Shown here one piece after another: positions 1-8,907 of a stretch of DNA of 64,000 nt. Made by a program: the position numbers and the translations under genes. Under the pieces are notes generated by a model. That model saw only the letters and a list, made by a program, of their open reading frames with translations. It had not been told where the DNA came from and did not search any database. Numbering within the stretch: position 1 is the first letter of the stretch; each line of letters begins with the position of its first letter. Source of the DNA: Selenomonas ruminantium AC2024 (GTDB lineage: Bacteria > Bacillota > Negativicutes > Selenomonadales > Selenomonadaceae); the NCBI RefSeq assembly GCF_000687995.1, contig NZ_JIAC01000001.1, positions 2,418,001 to 2,482,000 of the forward strand, written 5' to 3'.

Positions 1-1472
1 TCCGGCATCAGCATATCGAGCTGAATCGTACCGCACTGCCACGTACGGCCGATGGAATCGCGCAGATGGAAGTCAATCTTTGGGCCGTAGAACGCGCCGT
101 CACCTTCGTTGATGACATACTTGAGACCGCGGTGTTCCAAAGCATTGCGCAGAGCATTCGTAGCATTTTCCCAGATTTCGTCAGACCCCATGGAGTCCTC
201 CGGACGCGTGGAGAGTTCTGCCGTGTACTTCAGACCAAACGTGCTGTAGACTTCATCGAAGAGGTCAATCGTATGCTGGATTTCATCCTCAATCTGTGCC
301 GGCGTGATGAAGAGATGCGCATCATCCTGCGTGAAGTTGCGGACACGGAACAAGCCGTGGAGCGCACCGGAGAGCTCGTGGCGATGAACAAGACCAAGCT
401 CGCCCATACGCAGCGGCAGGTCACGATAGCTATGCTGATGGGATTTATACACCAGCATACCGCCCGGGCAGTTCATGGGTTTTACTGCATAATCTTCATC
501 GTCAATCTTCGTGAAGTACATGTTTTCTTTATAATGATCCCAGTGACCGGAAGTCTCCCAGAGCTTGCGGTTCATGATCATCGGGGTCTTGATTTCCTGA
601 TAGCCATAACGGCGATGTACTTCGCGCCAGTAGTTGATGAGCTCGTTGCGGACAACCATGCCATTCGGATGGAAGAACGGGAAGCCCGGACCTTCTTCGT
701 GCAGGCTGAACAGGTCAAGTTCCTTGCCCAGTTTACGGTGGTCGCGCTTAGCTGCTTCTTCGAGCATATGCAGGTATTCATCGAGGTCAGCCTGCTTTTC
801 AAAAGCCGTACCATAGATGCGCTGCAGCATCTTGTTCTTCTCGCTGCCGCGCCAGTAAGCACCAGCTACGCTCTGCAGTTTGAGTGCCTTAACCTTGCCC
901 GTGGATAATACATGAGGGCCAGCGCAGAGGTCGGTGAATTCTCCCTGCGTATAGAGCGTAATCAGCGCATCTTCCGGCAGGTCGTTGATGAGTTCCACCT
1001 TGTAGCTTTCGCCCATTTCCTCAAACATCTTGAGGGCATCGGCACGGCTGACTTCCTTGCGTTCAAGCTTGAGGTTTTCCTTGACGATTTTCTTCATTTC
1101 CTTTTCGATATCCTTGAGGTCAGCTTCGCTGAGCTGGCGGTCCATGTCGATATCGTAGTAGAAGCCATTGTCAATAGCCGGGCCGATAGCCAGCTTTACA
1201 TTGTCTTCCTTGTAGAGGCGTTTTACAGCCTGTGCCAGGATATGGGAAGCCGTGTGTCTGAGTGCCCAGCGGCCATCTGCTTCTTCAAACGTCAGAAACT
1301 CTACCGTGCAGTCCTTATTAAGAACAGCCGTCAGGTCCTTCGTTTCGCCGTCAACCTTAGCAGCCAGTACCTTCTTGGCCAGGCTGTTGCTGACCTGTTT
1401 TACAAAATCCAAAATGCTCGTGCCGGCCTCAACCTCGCGCAGAGCACCGTCCTTCAACGTAATCTTCAGCAT
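1..1472 (-). CDS. thrS: Threonyl-tRNA synthetase, C-terminal part outside window
   Basis: Charges tRNA-Thr with threonine in the cytosol. About 490 N-terminal residues are present; the family is usually about 640, so the end of the catalytic core and the anticodon-binding domain lie beyond position 1. Read from the ATG at 1472 the protein opens with a TGS domain (MLKITLKDGA), followed by the editing domain with HTASHILAQA and DLCAGPHV, then the class II core with MNCPGGMLVYK and the motif 2 region RHELSGALHGLFRVRNFTQD. No frameshift is seen. It is transcribed behind a T-box leader with an ACC specifier, so expression should rise when tRNA-Thr is uncharged. The identification is secure. Confidence 0.97.
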   Translation of the reverse strand, partial: MLKITLKDGALREVEAGTSILDFVKQVSNSLAKKVLAAKVDGETKDLTAVLNKDCTVEFLTFEEADGRWALRHTASHILAQAVKRLYKEDNVKLAIGPAIDNGFYYDIDMDRQLSEADLKDIEKEMKKIVKENLKLERKEVSRADALKMFEEMGESYKVELINDLPEDALITLYTQGEFTDLCAGPHVLSTGKVKALKLQSVAGAYWRGSEKNKMLQRIYGTAFEKQADLDEYLHMLEEAAKRDHRKLGKELDLFSLHEEGPGFPFFHPNGMVVRNELINYWREVHRRYGYQEIKTPMIMNRKLWETSGHWDHYKENMYFTKIDDEDYAVKPMNCPGGMLVYKSHQHSYRDLPLRMGELGLVHRHELSGALHGLFRVRNFTQDDAHLFITPAQIEDEIQHTIDLFDEVYSTFGLKYTAELSTRPEDSMGSDEIWENATNALRNALEHRGLKYVINEGDGAFYGPKIDFHLRDSIGRTWQCGTIQLDMLMP

Positions 1473-1489
1473 TGTATTTCCCTCCTAAA

Positions 1490-1735
1490 ACTAAAAAAAC
1501 TTCGTCCCTGAATAGGGACGAAGCTATAACCTCGTGGTTCCACCCTGATTGCCACAGACTATGCCCATGGCCACTCAGCGCTTGTAACGATAGCGTAACC
1601 GTCTGCCAATACTGATGGGCCCAGCCCACGTTCCTGCCAGCAGCTCCAAAGTGGTAACAGCAACAACTAACCCAGAACCCTTGCACCATACAGGTTCCTC
1701 TCTAAGAGCCGTTTCCTCACTGTCATGTCTTTGTC
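1490..1735 (-). promoter_or_regulatory. T-box leader of thrS, Thr (ACC) specifier
   Basis: The minus-strand leader carries the T-box antiterminator core GGGTGGAACCACGAGG (1530-1545). Its terminator is a 9-bp stem (arms 1500-1508 and 1516-1524) followed by seven U (1493-1499). Stem I contains AGAGAGGAACC and, at its base, TTACCACTTTGGAG, where ACC (1653-1655) sits at the specifier position. ACC is a threonine codon and matches the downstream gene. Confidence 0.93.
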
Positions 1736-1757
1736 TTTGCCTTTAACTGATAGACAT

Positions 1758-1786
1758 ATTATAGGTTGCCCAAGTTGACATGTCAA
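1758..1786 (-). promoter_or_regulatory. Sigma-70 type promoter of thrS
   Basis: Minus strand TTGACA (1781-1786), a 17-bp spacer and TATAAT (1758-1763) lie directly upstream of the T-box leader. The -35 box is half of the perfect palindrome TTGACATGTCAA (1775-1786), one of the eleven TGACAWGTCA words in this window. Confidence 0.85.
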
Positions 1787-1902
1787 GGGATAACATCAAA
1801 TTCCCCTGTAAAAAATTCCCCTGCCCTTTTCACTTGCCATGGCAGGGTTATGAGCTGCCAAAGTTGAATAAGTATAGCATAAATCTAAAGGAGGCAGTAA
1901 AA

Positions 1903-2283
1903 ATGAGTATTATCAGCGGACTAATCGGCAATGCGGCGGAAACGGATATCGAAGATGTAAAAAAAGACTACGGCAAACTATTGGGCATGAGTGAACAGGT
2001 AATCCAGGCCTACCAATGGGTGCGTGACCTGCTTATCTTCACTGACTACAGGCTGATACTGGTGGATATACAGGGTGCTACCGGCAAAAAAGTCGACTAC
2101 CACTCCATTCCCTACAAGAGTATCCGCCACTTCGCCGTAGAATCCACCGGACACTTTGACCTGGAGGCGGAACTCAAAATCTGGGTAGCCGGTCTTGGTG
2201 CTGAACCACTGGTCTACACCTTCAGCAAGGACGCCGACGTCTACCGCGTACAAGCCCTGCTGGCAGAATGCGTCGGCAAATAA
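1903..2283 (+). CDS. PH domain-containing protein (bPH_1 type)
   Basis: A 126-residue soluble protein of the bacterial pleckstrin-homology-like family (PF08000 type). Family traits seen are LLIFTDYRLILVDIQG near residue 44, followed by HSIPYKSIRHFAVES. The molecular function of this family is not established. I chose the ATG at 1903 because AAAGGAGG (1887-1894) lies at good distance. The open frame extends upstream to 1780, but those codons (FPCKKFPCPFHLP) look non-coding and overlap the thrS promoter region. It stands alone between the divergent thrS and the vWA gene. Confidence 0.85.
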   Translation: MSIISGLIGNAAETDIEDVKKDYGKLLGMSEQVIQAYQWVRDLLIFTDYRLILVDIQGATGKKVDYHSIPYKSIRHFAVESTGHFDLEAELKIWVAGLGAEPLVYTFSKDADVYRVQALLAECVGK

Positions 2284-2319
2284 GCAAAAAGAACGGATAA
2301 AAAACAGGAGCTGATTCAC

Positions 2320-3111
2320 GTGTATAAAACTTTAATATCACTGGCAGCGGTGCTCGTCATGAGTACCAGCCTGTGCTTTGCCCGGGAACTGCCAACGGAT
2401 AAACTGGTGGAAAAGCCGTCCACAGAAGTACAGCAGCCGCTGTTCCTGCAGCATGAGCATACATCTAAATGTATTCTTACCTCTGCCGAACCCGTGCAGA
2501 TAATCTGCATTCTTGACCGTTCCGGCTCAATGCGCAAGGTAGCCGAAGATACAATCGGCGGCTATAACACTTTCATAGAAAAACAGAAACAGAAAAAAGG
2601 ACGCGCCGAAGTTACCACCGTCCTTTTCGATGACAGATACGAAAAAATCGTGGACGCCAAAGATATCCAAAAAGTGCCGGAACTGACCAATAAGAATTAC
2701 TACCCCCGTGGCATGACGGCCCTGCTTGACGCTGTCGGCCGCACCATCACCGGCACCATGGATAAAATGAATCAGAACGGCATCTGCCCGGCCAAACGGC
2801 GCGTGCTGTTCCTCATTATGACCGATGGCAAAGAAAACAACAGTGTAGAATACACCAAAGCTGATGTAAAAGCCATGATTGATACGGCCTCTAAAGAATA
2901 TAAATGGAATTTCATCTTCATGGGAGCCAATATCGACTCTGTATCTGAGGCCGCAGCCCTAGGTATCGGCGCTAACCATGCCGTGAATTATAAACACGAC
3001 GCCGGCGGCGTAAGACAATCCTTCTCCCGCATGGACGCCGCCGCCAGCGAAATGCGCGACAAAGGCAGCGTCGGCGAAAGTTGGAAACAAGCCGGCGAAC
3101 AGCCACAGTAA
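2320..3111 (+). CDS. Secreted von Willebrand factor A domain protein
   Basis: A 263-residue protein with an N-terminal signal peptide (hydrophobic LISLAAVLVMSTSLCFA, cleavage probably near residue 21) and a vWA domain from about residue 58. The metal-ion-dependent adhesion site starts with ILDRSGSM (DxSxS), and later MTDGKENNS supplies the conserved aspartate. vWA domains bind protein ligands through a divalent metal; the partner here is unknown. The start codon is GTG at 2320, with AGGAG at 2306-2310. The C-terminal stretch AAASEMRDKGSVGESWKQ looks flexible. It is likely periplasmic and has its own terminator. Confidence 0.85.
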   Translation: MYKTLISLAAVLVMSTSLCFARELPTDKLVEKPSTEVQQPLFLQHEHTSKCILTSAEPVQIICILDRSGSMRKVAEDTIGGYNTFIEKQKQKKGRAEVTTVLFDDRYEKIVDAKDIQKVPELTNKNYYPRGMTALLDAVGRTITGTMDKMNQNGICPAKRRVLFLIMTDGKENNSVEYTKADVKAMIDTASKEYKWNFIFMGANIDSVSEAAALGIGANHAVNYKHDAGGVRQSFSRMDAAASEMRDKGSVGESWKQAGEQPQ

Positions 3112-3158
3112 ATCCTTTAAACATCTCCCCATCGCTTACTGACAAAATTTTCATAGCA

Positions 3159-3200
3159 AAAGGCAGTGACAAAATGCTTGCGCATCTTGTCACTGCCTTT
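3159..3200. terminator. Bidirectional terminator between the vWA gene and tyrA
   Basis: A perfect 14-bp stem (3159-3172 with 3187-3200) lies between two convergent genes. T-rich sequence follows on the plus strand (aggttttta) and on the minus strand (TTTGCTATGAAAATTTT). Confidence 0.85.
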
Positions 3201-3216
3201 AGGTTTTTATATGCAG

Positions 3217-4113
3217 TTAGTTCGGGTCGAATTTGTTTTGGGCGTTTTCGAGCAGGGCGTCACGGCGTTTCTTGGAGGCTGTGAAGTAGTCGTAGACGGC
3301 CTGTCTGTCCTGATTTTCGCAGGCTGTAATCACGCTGCCGATAATTTCCTGCAAGGTCCTGAGGTTGGCGGCAATGGCCTTGCCGTTGGTCATGCAGATA
3401 TCTGCCCACATATCGGCATTGGACGAGGCGATACGGGTGGTATCCTTGAAACCGCCGCCAATGAGTTTGATACAGGACTCCATATCACCGCCGGACTGGT
3501 TGAGGAGTGTTACCAGCGCTGCCGCCGCTACATGGGGCACGTGGCTGATAACGGAGGCACAGCGGTCATGTTTGGCGATATCGAGCGTTGTAAAGTTGGC
3601 GCCGGTATGCTTTAACAGCGCCATAAGCTTTGCATGCGCCTCAGGCGGTGCGCCTGTGTCCTCCACGATGACGTAGGCCTTGCCCACGAACAAGTCTTTT
3701 TTCGCTGCGGTTACGCCGCTTTTTTCCCGGCCGGTCATGGGGTGGCCGGCGATGTAGTAGATATCCGGGGGCAGAATCTTTTGCAGGTGCTCCCAGATAT
3801 ACTGCTTAGTACTGCCGGCGTCGGTGATAATCGCGCCTTTTTTCAGATAGGGCAGTATCTTTTCCACCATGGGCACGATTTGCAGCACCGGCGGACTCAA
3901 AAAGATGATATCCGCCTGCTCCACAACGGCTTTTACGTCCGGTGAGGCAAAGTCCACAGCTCCGAGTTCCATAGCCTTGTCCATGGAGGCCTGGCTGCGG
4001 CACAGGCCGGTGATGTAGATATCATCGCCGAGCTTGTCCTTCAGGCACAGCCCCAAAGAACCGCCGATGAGGCCTACACCGATAATGGCCAGCGTTGTTT
4101 TTTCCCGTGCCAT
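3217..4113 (-). CDS. tyrA: Prephenate dehydrogenase
   Basis: Oxidatively decarboxylates prephenate to 4-hydroxyphenylpyruvate, the committed step to tyrosine. It has 298 residues. A Rossmann dinucleotide fold opens at residue 10 with IIGVGLIGGSLGL, and the family motifs DAGSTK and HPMTGREKSG follow, the latter providing the catalytic histidine region. There is no fused chorismate mutase and no ACT domain, so feedback control by tyrosine through an ACT domain is not expected. It directly follows aroF in the same transcript, which is governed by a tyrosine T-box; that agreement supports both calls. Confidence 0.96.
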   Translation of the reverse strand: MAREKTTLAIIGVGLIGGSLGLCLKDKLGDDIYITGLCRSQASMDKAMELGAVDFASPDVKAVVEQADIIFLSPPVLQIVPMVEKILPYLKKGAIITDAGSTKQYIWEHLQKILPPDIYYIAGHPMTGREKSGVTAAKKDLFVGKAYVIVEDTGAPPEAHAKLMALLKHTGANFTTLDIAKHDRCASVISHVPHVAAAALVTLLNQSGGDMESCIKLIGGGFKDTTRIASSNADMWADICMTNGKAIAANLRTLQEIIGSVITACENQDRQAVYDYFTASKKRRDALLENAQNKFDPN

Positions 4114-5127
4114 TTATACAGTGCGCTCCATTACCGCCGCAATTTTGCCCAGGTCCTCCATCAGGCGGTTGAAATTCTTCGGCGTCAAGCTCTGGTCGCC
4201 ATCGGAAAGCGCCACCTCCGGATGAGGATGTACTTCGATGATAAGGCCGTCACAGCCGGCAGCCACAGCCGCGCGGGCCATGGGCTGAACCATCTGCCAG
4301 CGGCCGGTGCCGTGGCTGGGGTCCACGATGATGGGCAAGTGGGAAAGTTCCTTGACGGCGGCTACCGCACTAAGGTCAAGGGTATTACGCGTAAAAGTTT
4401 CATACGTACGGATACCACGCTCGCAGAGAATGACCTGCTCATTGCCGCCCGCCATAATGTACTCGGCAGCATTGAGCCATTCGCTGATGGTAGCCGACAG
4501 TCCGCGCTTGAGCATGACAGGCTTATTGGCCTTGCCCAAAGCCTTCAAGAGCTGGAAGTTCTGCATGTTGCGGGCGCCGACCTGATAGAGGTCAGCGTAT
4601 TTGCCCACCAGTTCCAAATCGTCCTTGTCCACGATTTCCGTCACGACCTTGAGGCCTTCCTCGTCCGCTACTTGACGCAGCATCTTGAGGCCGTCTTCGG
4701 CAAGGCCCTGAAAATCATAGGGGCTGGTACGTGGCTTAAAAGCACCACCGCGCAGGAACTGCGCACCGCCAGCTTTCACAGCCTTAGCTGCTTCCCTAAG
4801 CTGCTCGATGCTTTCCACCGAGCAGGGACCTGCCATAACCACAATCTGCTTGCCGCCGACCTTCACGCCGTCCACGTCCACGATGGTATCTTCCGGATGG
4901 AAATTGCGGCTGACCAATTTATATTTTTCCGTGATGCGGACGGTCTTTTCCACGCCCTCCATCATATTCATTTCCAAGTTTGCGATTTTCTTCTGATCGC
5001 CAATCACACCTACGATGGTTACTTCCTCGCCTTCTGATATATGGGTTCTAAGTCCAGCGGATTCCACTTTTTTGATGACTTTTTCTAAATTTTCTTTTGT
5101 AGCACTGGGGCTCATTACGATAATCAT
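4114..5127 (-). CDS. aroF: 3-deoxy-7-phosphoheptulonate synthase, type I-beta
   Basis: Condenses phosphoenolpyruvate and erythrose 4-phosphate, the first step of the shikimate pathway. The protein has 337 residues: an N-terminal ferredoxin-like regulatory domain (about 1-70) typical of the Thermotoga-like DAHP synthases, then the TIM barrel with [34 protein letters not shown] and [20 protein letters not shown] chose the ATG at 5127 because GGAGG (5135-5139) is then 7 nt away; the ATG at 5133 would have only one base of spacing. Its stop abuts the tyrA start, consistent with an aroF-tyrA operon. Confidence 0.96.
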   Translation of the reverse strand: MIIVMSPSATKENLEKVIKKVESAGLRTHISEGEEVTIVGVIGDQKKIANLEMNMMEGVEKTVRITEKYKLVSRNFHPEDTIVDVDGVKVGGKQIVVMAGPCSVESIEQLREAAKAVKAGGAQFLRGGAFKPRTSPYDFQGLAEDGLKMLRQVADEEGLKVVTEIVDKDDLELVGKYADLYQVGARNMQNFQLLKALGKANKPVMLKRGLSATISEWLNAAEYIMAGGNEQVILCERGIRTYETFTRNTLDLSAVAAVKELSHLPIIVDPSHGTGRWQMVQPMARAAVAAGCDGLIIEVHPHPEVALSDGDQSLTPKNFNRLMEDLGKIAAVMERTV

Positions 5128-5164
5128 GTTCATTCCTCCATAATAACATAATAAAGTCAAAGTT

Positions 5165-5440
5165 CAAATAGAAAAAGCCCGCCCCCTCACAGGGACGAGC
5201 TGTTATACCCGTGGTACCACCCTGCTTGCTGATGCAAGCCTCTCTATTCGGATACATACATATCCTAGCCTCTGATAACGGTGGCATTCCGGCGCGGCCT
5301 ACTAATCTGTACATCAGTTGTTCAACCGGCTGCTCAGGAGTGTATTTCAAAGGTTCCATCTGCGGCGTTACACCAGCCCGCCGCTCTCTGTAAGACTTCT
5401 GCCTCTTACTTCTCTCCGTCTTTGCATTTACTCTTGTTGC
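5165..5440 (-). promoter_or_regulatory. T-box leader of aroF-tyrA, Tyr (UAC) specifier
   Basis: On the minus strand the antiterminator core GGGTGGTACCACGGG maps to 5208-5222. The terminator stem (5177-5200) is followed by five U (5172-5176). Stem I shows GACGGAGAGAAGTAAGAGG and the specifier context TTTGAAATACACTCCTGAG. The triplet UAC at 5342-5344 decodes tyrosine, which fits a tyrosine-biosynthesis operon. Confidence 0.92.
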
Positions 5441-5445
5441 TTGAT

Positions 5446-5474
5446 ACTATAGCAGTTTGTAGCCATATTGTCAA
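5446..5474 (-). promoter_or_regulatory. Promoter of aroF-tyrA
   Basis: Minus strand TTGACA (5469-5474), a 17-bp spacer and TATAGT (5446-5451) lie immediately upstream of the Tyr T-box leader. Confidence 0.82.
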
Positions 5475-5524
5475 CCGCAATTTGTAAAATCATACAGTAT
5501 TTCCACCACAGAAAAACTTTTTCT

Positions 5525-5977
5525 TCAGACTTTTACCATGGCGATTTCATCACAGTTGGGGAATTTGGGGCAGTCGATACATTCCTTCCAAACTTTATGC
5601 GGAAGTTCTTCCTTATTGATGACCTCAAAGCCTAAAGCCTTAAAAAACTCCGGCTGATAAGTCAGGGTAAAATACTTTTCAATACCTAAGACTTCGCCAT
5701 CTTCTATCAGACGGCGCACAATCTCGGCACCAATGCCCCGGCGGCGCTTGTCCGGCGCTACCGCCATGGTGCGCACCTCCGCCAGCCTGTCCCAGATTAT
5801 ATGGAGCCCGCCCACACCGGCGATACTGCCATCATCATCCACGGCTACCACCATATCCCGCAGGGTTTCATAGAGCGTATTGCGGGAACGGGCCAGCATT
5901 ACCCCCTGTCCGGCGTAATCGGCCACCAGTTCATAAATGGCTTCCACATCTTCAAATTTTGCTTTCCGGTAAATCAT
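5525..5977 (-). CDS. GNAT N-acetyltransferase, N-acetylglutamate synthase-like
   Basis: A 150-residue single-domain GNAT protein. The acetyl-CoA pyrophosphate loop is RTMAVAPDKRRRGIG (about residues 69-83). The C-terminal LPHKVWKECIDCPKFPNC resembles the tail of short stand-alone ArgA-type enzymes, which acetylate glutamate in arginine synthesis; that substrate is inference. No arginine genes are adjacent. The spaced cysteines (CIDCPKFPNC) could bind metal or simply be structural. The start is the ATG at 5977. Confidence 0.8.
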   Translation of the reverse strand: MIYRKAKFEDVEAIYELVADYAGQGVMLARSRNTLYETLRDMVVAVDDDGSIAGVGGLHIIWDRLAEVRTMAVAPDKRRRGIGAEIVRRLIEDGEVLGIEKYFTLTYQPEFFKALGFEVINKEELPHKVWKECIDCPKFPNCDEIAMVKV

Positions 5978-6012
5978 GCTCTCATCTCACTTGCTCTATA
6001 TTAGGTATTTCC

Positions 6013-6059
6013 ACCTCATCCGAGCGCTTCGCGCCCACCTTCCCCTCAAGGGGAAGGCT
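6013..6059 (+). repeat. Two-hairpin dispersed repeat, copy R1
   Basis: ACCTCATCCG, then a small palindrome (AGCGCTTCGCGC), then CACCTTCCCC-TCAA-GGGGAAGGCT. Two more copies lie at 6711-6757 (inverted) and 6772-6816 (direct). The repeat overlaps the 3' end of nth and supplies its stop codon. Confidence 0.85.
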
Positions 6060-6693
6060 GAAAATCTATTGCTGTTGGGCACACATCTGCTAAAGGACAC
6101 TTGCTACACAACGGCTTGCGGGCTTTGCAGATATTCCGTCCATGCCAAATCAGCCAATGATGGGCTGCGGACCATTTATCCTTGGGGATGGCCTTCATGA
6201 GGCCCTGCTCCACCGCTAAGGGCGTATCCCCTGCCGCCAGTTTCAGCCGGTTGCTGACCCGGAACACATGGGTGTCCACCGCAATGGCCGGGGCATTAAA
6301 GCCCACACTCATGACCACATTGGCCGTCTTGCGCCCCACGCCGGGCAGTTCCTGCAGTTTTGCAAAATCAGCGGGGACCTCCCCGCCATACTGCTCGCAG
6401 AGAATCTGGCAGGTCGCCATGATGTTTTTAGCCTTATTACGAAAGAGCCCGCAGTCCCGGATTTCCTCCTCCAAAGCCGCCAGTCCCAATGAGAGAATAG
6501 CCTCCGGCGTGGCCGCTTTCTGAAACAGCCGGGCCGTAGTCACATTCACCCGCTTATCGGTACATTGAGCCGACAGAATCACCGCAATCAAGAGTTCAAA
6601 GGGATTGCGGAAAATCAAAGCCGGCTTGGTATCCTTATAGACTTCCCCTAAAATGCGTATCTGTTCTTCCTTAATTTTTTTCGTAACACGCAT
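6046..6693 (-). CDS. nth: Endonuclease III
   Basis: Base-excision-repair DNA glycosylase and AP lyase for oxidised pyrimidines. It has 215 residues. The helix-hairpin-helix LPGVGRKTANVV carries the catalytic lysine, VDTHVFRVSNRL carries the catalytic aspartate, and CKARKPLCSKCPLADVC gives the four cysteines of the 4Fe-4S cluster. After the cluster the frame runs TAIDFQPSP and stops; FQPSP and the TGA come from repeat R1 (6013-6059), so the native tail was probably replaced by the repeat. The catalytic core is intact, so the enzyme should be active. Confidence 0.96.
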   Translation of the reverse strand: MRVTKKIKEEQIRILGEVYKDTKPALIFRNPFELLIAVILSAQCTDKRVNVTTARLFQKAATPEAILSLGLAALEEEIRDCGLFRNKAKNIMATCQILCEQYGGEVPADFAKLQELPGVGRKTANVVMSVGFNAPAIAVDTHVFRVSNRLKLAAGDTPLAVEQGLMKAIPKDKWSAAHHWLIWHGRNICKARKPLCSKCPLADVCPTAIDFQPSP

Positions 6694-6710
6694 AATGCTC
6701 TCCTATACAT

Positions 6711-6816
6711 AAGCCTTCCCCTCTGGGGAAGGTGGGCGCGCAGCGCTCGGATGAGGTCGTTCTTTCGCTATACCTCATCCGCCCCTAACGGGGCACCTTC
6801 TCCATAGGAGAAGGCT
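6711..6816. repeat. Two-hairpin dispersed repeats, copies R2 (inverted) and R3 (direct)
   Basis: R2 (6711-6757, minus orientation) reads ACCTCATCCG, AGCGCTGCGCGC, CACCTTCCCC, AGA, GGGGAAGGCT. R3 (6772-6816, plus) reads ACCTCATCCG, CCCCTAACGGGG, CACCTTCTCC, ATA, GGAGAAGGCT. Both small stems change sequence while keeping pairing. R3 is followed by TGTTTTTT and could terminate plus-strand transcription. Confidence 0.85.
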
Positions 6817-6821
6817 GTTTT

Positions 6822-8183
6822 TTAGTTCGTCAAGCTCCGAATTGGCGCTGGGATACGGCCGCCGCGGGCAATAAAGGCATCCGAGCTGTACTGGTTGCGT
6901 ACCGGTACAATGGGGCAGTAGCCCAAAAGGCCACCAAATTCTACCATGTCTCCGACTTTCTTGCCCGGCACAGGGATAACACGTACCGCCGTGGTCTTGT
7001 TGTTAATCATGCCGATAGCCGCTTCATCGGCAATAATGCCGGAAATCGTTGCCGCACTCGTGTCGCCTTCAATGGCAATCATATCGAGGCCCACAGAGCA
7101 GACGCAGGTCATGGCTTCGAGTTTCTCCAAGGACAGGCTGCCGGTCTTGATGGCGTTAATCATGCCTTCATCTTCACTTACCGGAATGAAAGCACCGGAG
7201 AGGCCGCCGACATGAGATGAAGCCATCAGGCCGCCCTTCTTCACCGCGTCATTAAGGAGTGCCAGAGCCGCCGTCGTGCCCGGAGCACCGCAGCTTTCAA
7301 TGCCCATTTCCTCGATAATGCGGGCCACACTGTCGCCTACTGCCGGCGTGGGTGCCAACGACAGGTCGATGATACCGAAGGGTACGCCCAGACGCTTGGA
7401 CGCTTCACGAGCCACCAGTTGGCCTACGCGGGTAATCTTGAAAGCCGTCTTTTTGATGGTTTCCGCAATCTCCGTGAAATCAGCGCCTTTCTTGGCTTCC
7501 AGAGCATGTTTTACCACGCCTGGGCCGCTGACGCCGACACTTACGACTTTGTCCGCTTCGCTGACACCATGGAAGGCACCAGCCATAAAAGGATTATCCC
7601 CGGGAGCATTACAGAATACGACGAGCTTAGCACAACCCAGCGCGTCATTATCGCGGGTAAGTTCTGCCGTACGCTTGATGACCTCGCCCATTTCCCGGAC
7701 GCAGTCCATATTAATACCAGTCTTGGTGGAACCAAGATTTACAGACGAACAGACGACATCCGTCGTTGCCAGTGCCTGCGGAATCGAGTTAATCAGAATG
7801 CGGTCACCGTTGGTAAAGCCCTTTTCCACCAGAGCAGAAAAACCACCGATGAAGTTGACACCGATTTCCTTGGCGGCCCTGTCCATGGCTTCTGCCACCG
7901 GCACATAGGAATCCGTCTTGCAGGCATCCGCTGCAATGGCAATCGGCGTAACGGATACGCGCTTATGGATGATGGGGATACCGTATTCCGCTTCAATATC
8001 CTCCCCCGTCTTTACGAGGAACTCCGCCGACTTGGTAATCTTGTCATACACATTGCGGCAAAACTGGTCCATATTCGGATGCGCACAATCCCGCAGGGAA
8101 ATGCCCATGGTAATGGTACGCACGTCCAGTTTGTTCTCAGTAATCATCTCATTTGTTTCAATGATATTGTCTATGCTAATCAA
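6822..8183 (-). CDS. DUF711 / UPF0210 (PFL family) protein
   Basis: A 453-residue cytosolic protein of the UPF0210 family, distantly related to glycyl-radical-type folds by annotation only; its biochemical role is not known. Characteristic stretches are [15 protein letters not shown] near the start and [19 protein letters not shown] in the middle. I use a TTG start at 8183 because AGGAGG (8191-8196) lies 7 nt upstream and no better-placed ATG exists. It follows the ACT-domain gene by 24 bp. The pairing of these two families is a recurrent arrangement in Firmicutes, which suggests an amino-acid-responsive function. Confidence 0.9.
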   Translation of the reverse strand: MISIDNIIETNEMITENKLDVRTITMGISLRDCAHPNMDQFCRNVYDKITKSAEFLVKTGEDIEAEYGIPIIHKRVSVTPIAIAADACKTDSYVPVAEAMDRAAKEIGVNFIGGFSALVEKGFTNGDRILINSIPQALATTDVVCSSVNLGSTKTGINMDCVREMGEVIKRTAELTRDNDALGCAKLVVFCNAPGDNPFMAGAFHGVSEADKVVSVGVSGPGVVKHALEAKKGADFTEIAETIKKTAFKITRVGQLVAREASKRLGVPFGIIDLSLAPTPAVGDSVARIIEEMGIESCGAPGTTAALALLNDAVKKGGLMASSHVGGLSGAFIPVSEDEGMINAIKTGSLSLEKLEAMTCVCSVGLDMIAIEGDTSAATISGIIADEAAIGMINNKTTAVRVIPVPGKKVGDMVEFGGLLGYCPIVPVRNQYSSDAFIARGGRIPAPIRSLTN

Positions 8184-8207
8184 AAACTTATCCTCCTAAA
8201 GGTCACA

Positions 8208-8477
8208 TCAGATGTTGTGCATTACATTGAAGATATCGGCATGCTGCGCCTTGATATCCACGTTGATTTCCTGACCGCTTTCCTTGAGCTTCTTCTGCAG
8301 ATCCACCAGCTTAATCTTGCTGCTGCTGATTTCCGCAATCAGAATCATATTAAAGTAGCCATCCAGGATGTTCTGATTGATAGACAGAATGTTGACATTG
8401 TTCTCGGCGAGAATCTGGCTAACCATGGCGATAATGCCTACACGGTCTTTGCCTACAACGGTTACTACAAGTTTCAT
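8208..8477 (-). CDS. ACT domain-containing protein (UPF0237)
   Basis: A single ACT domain of 89 residues (MKLVVTVVGKDRVGIIAMVS), a fold that binds small ligands such as amino acids, usually as a dimer. There is no enzymatic domain. It is the first gene of a two-gene operon with the DUF711 protein, whose activity it may regulate; that is inference from conserved pairing. The ligand is unknown. Confidence 0.92.
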   Translation of the reverse strand: MKLVVTVVGKDRVGIIAMVSQILAENNVNILSINQNILDGYFNMILIAEISSSKIKLVDLQKKLKESGQEINVDIKAQHADIFNVMHNI

Positions 8478-8729
8478 TTACACATTTCTCCTTCAATTCC
8501 AAATTCACCTGCACATTGTGTAAATATAGAACAATGTGTCAACACAAACAAACTCATAAAACTACATTTCCAATTATATCAGTGTCTGCACCAAAAACCA
8601 ATAGCTCATAAAAAAAACTTTAACGCCTGTTCCTGTCAATTCAACCATGCCTAAATTGTATACATTTTACGATAATCTCCATCTATTATTCCAATTAGTT
8701 ATAGTTTGAGAAAAAAATCACGCTTTACA

Positions 8730-8907
8730 TTGACAAAGCAATAATTAGCACCTATACTATGCTTGTGATGTTAAATCTTGTGATGCTCCAAAAACCTAGT
8801 ATTTACGCCGTTCTACAAGGCTTTATTATTTCGTTTTTCCAGCTCGTCACGAGTTAGTACGCATAATCGTTGTTTATGCGTTAATAATTTAGAGGAGAGT
8901 GTTAGTT
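8730..8907 (+). promoter_or_regulatory. Promoter and long 5' leader of the carboxyltransferase gene
   Basis: TTGACA (8730-8735), a 17-bp spacer and TATACT (8753-8758) form a near-consensus promoter. About 140 nt of untranslated leader follow, ending in a hairpin (ACGCATAA 8859-8866 with TTATGCGT 8874-8881) just before the GAGGAGAG ribosome-binding site. I do not recognise a known riboswitch. The 8478-8729 stretch upstream is AT-rich with no gene, and holds one TGTATACA palindrome (8657-8664). Confidence 0.75.

Noticed and set aside
66-1511. Two long plus-strand frames across the thrS region
   Set aside because: The minus strand encodes ThrRS without interruption; plus frames end in the T-box terminator.
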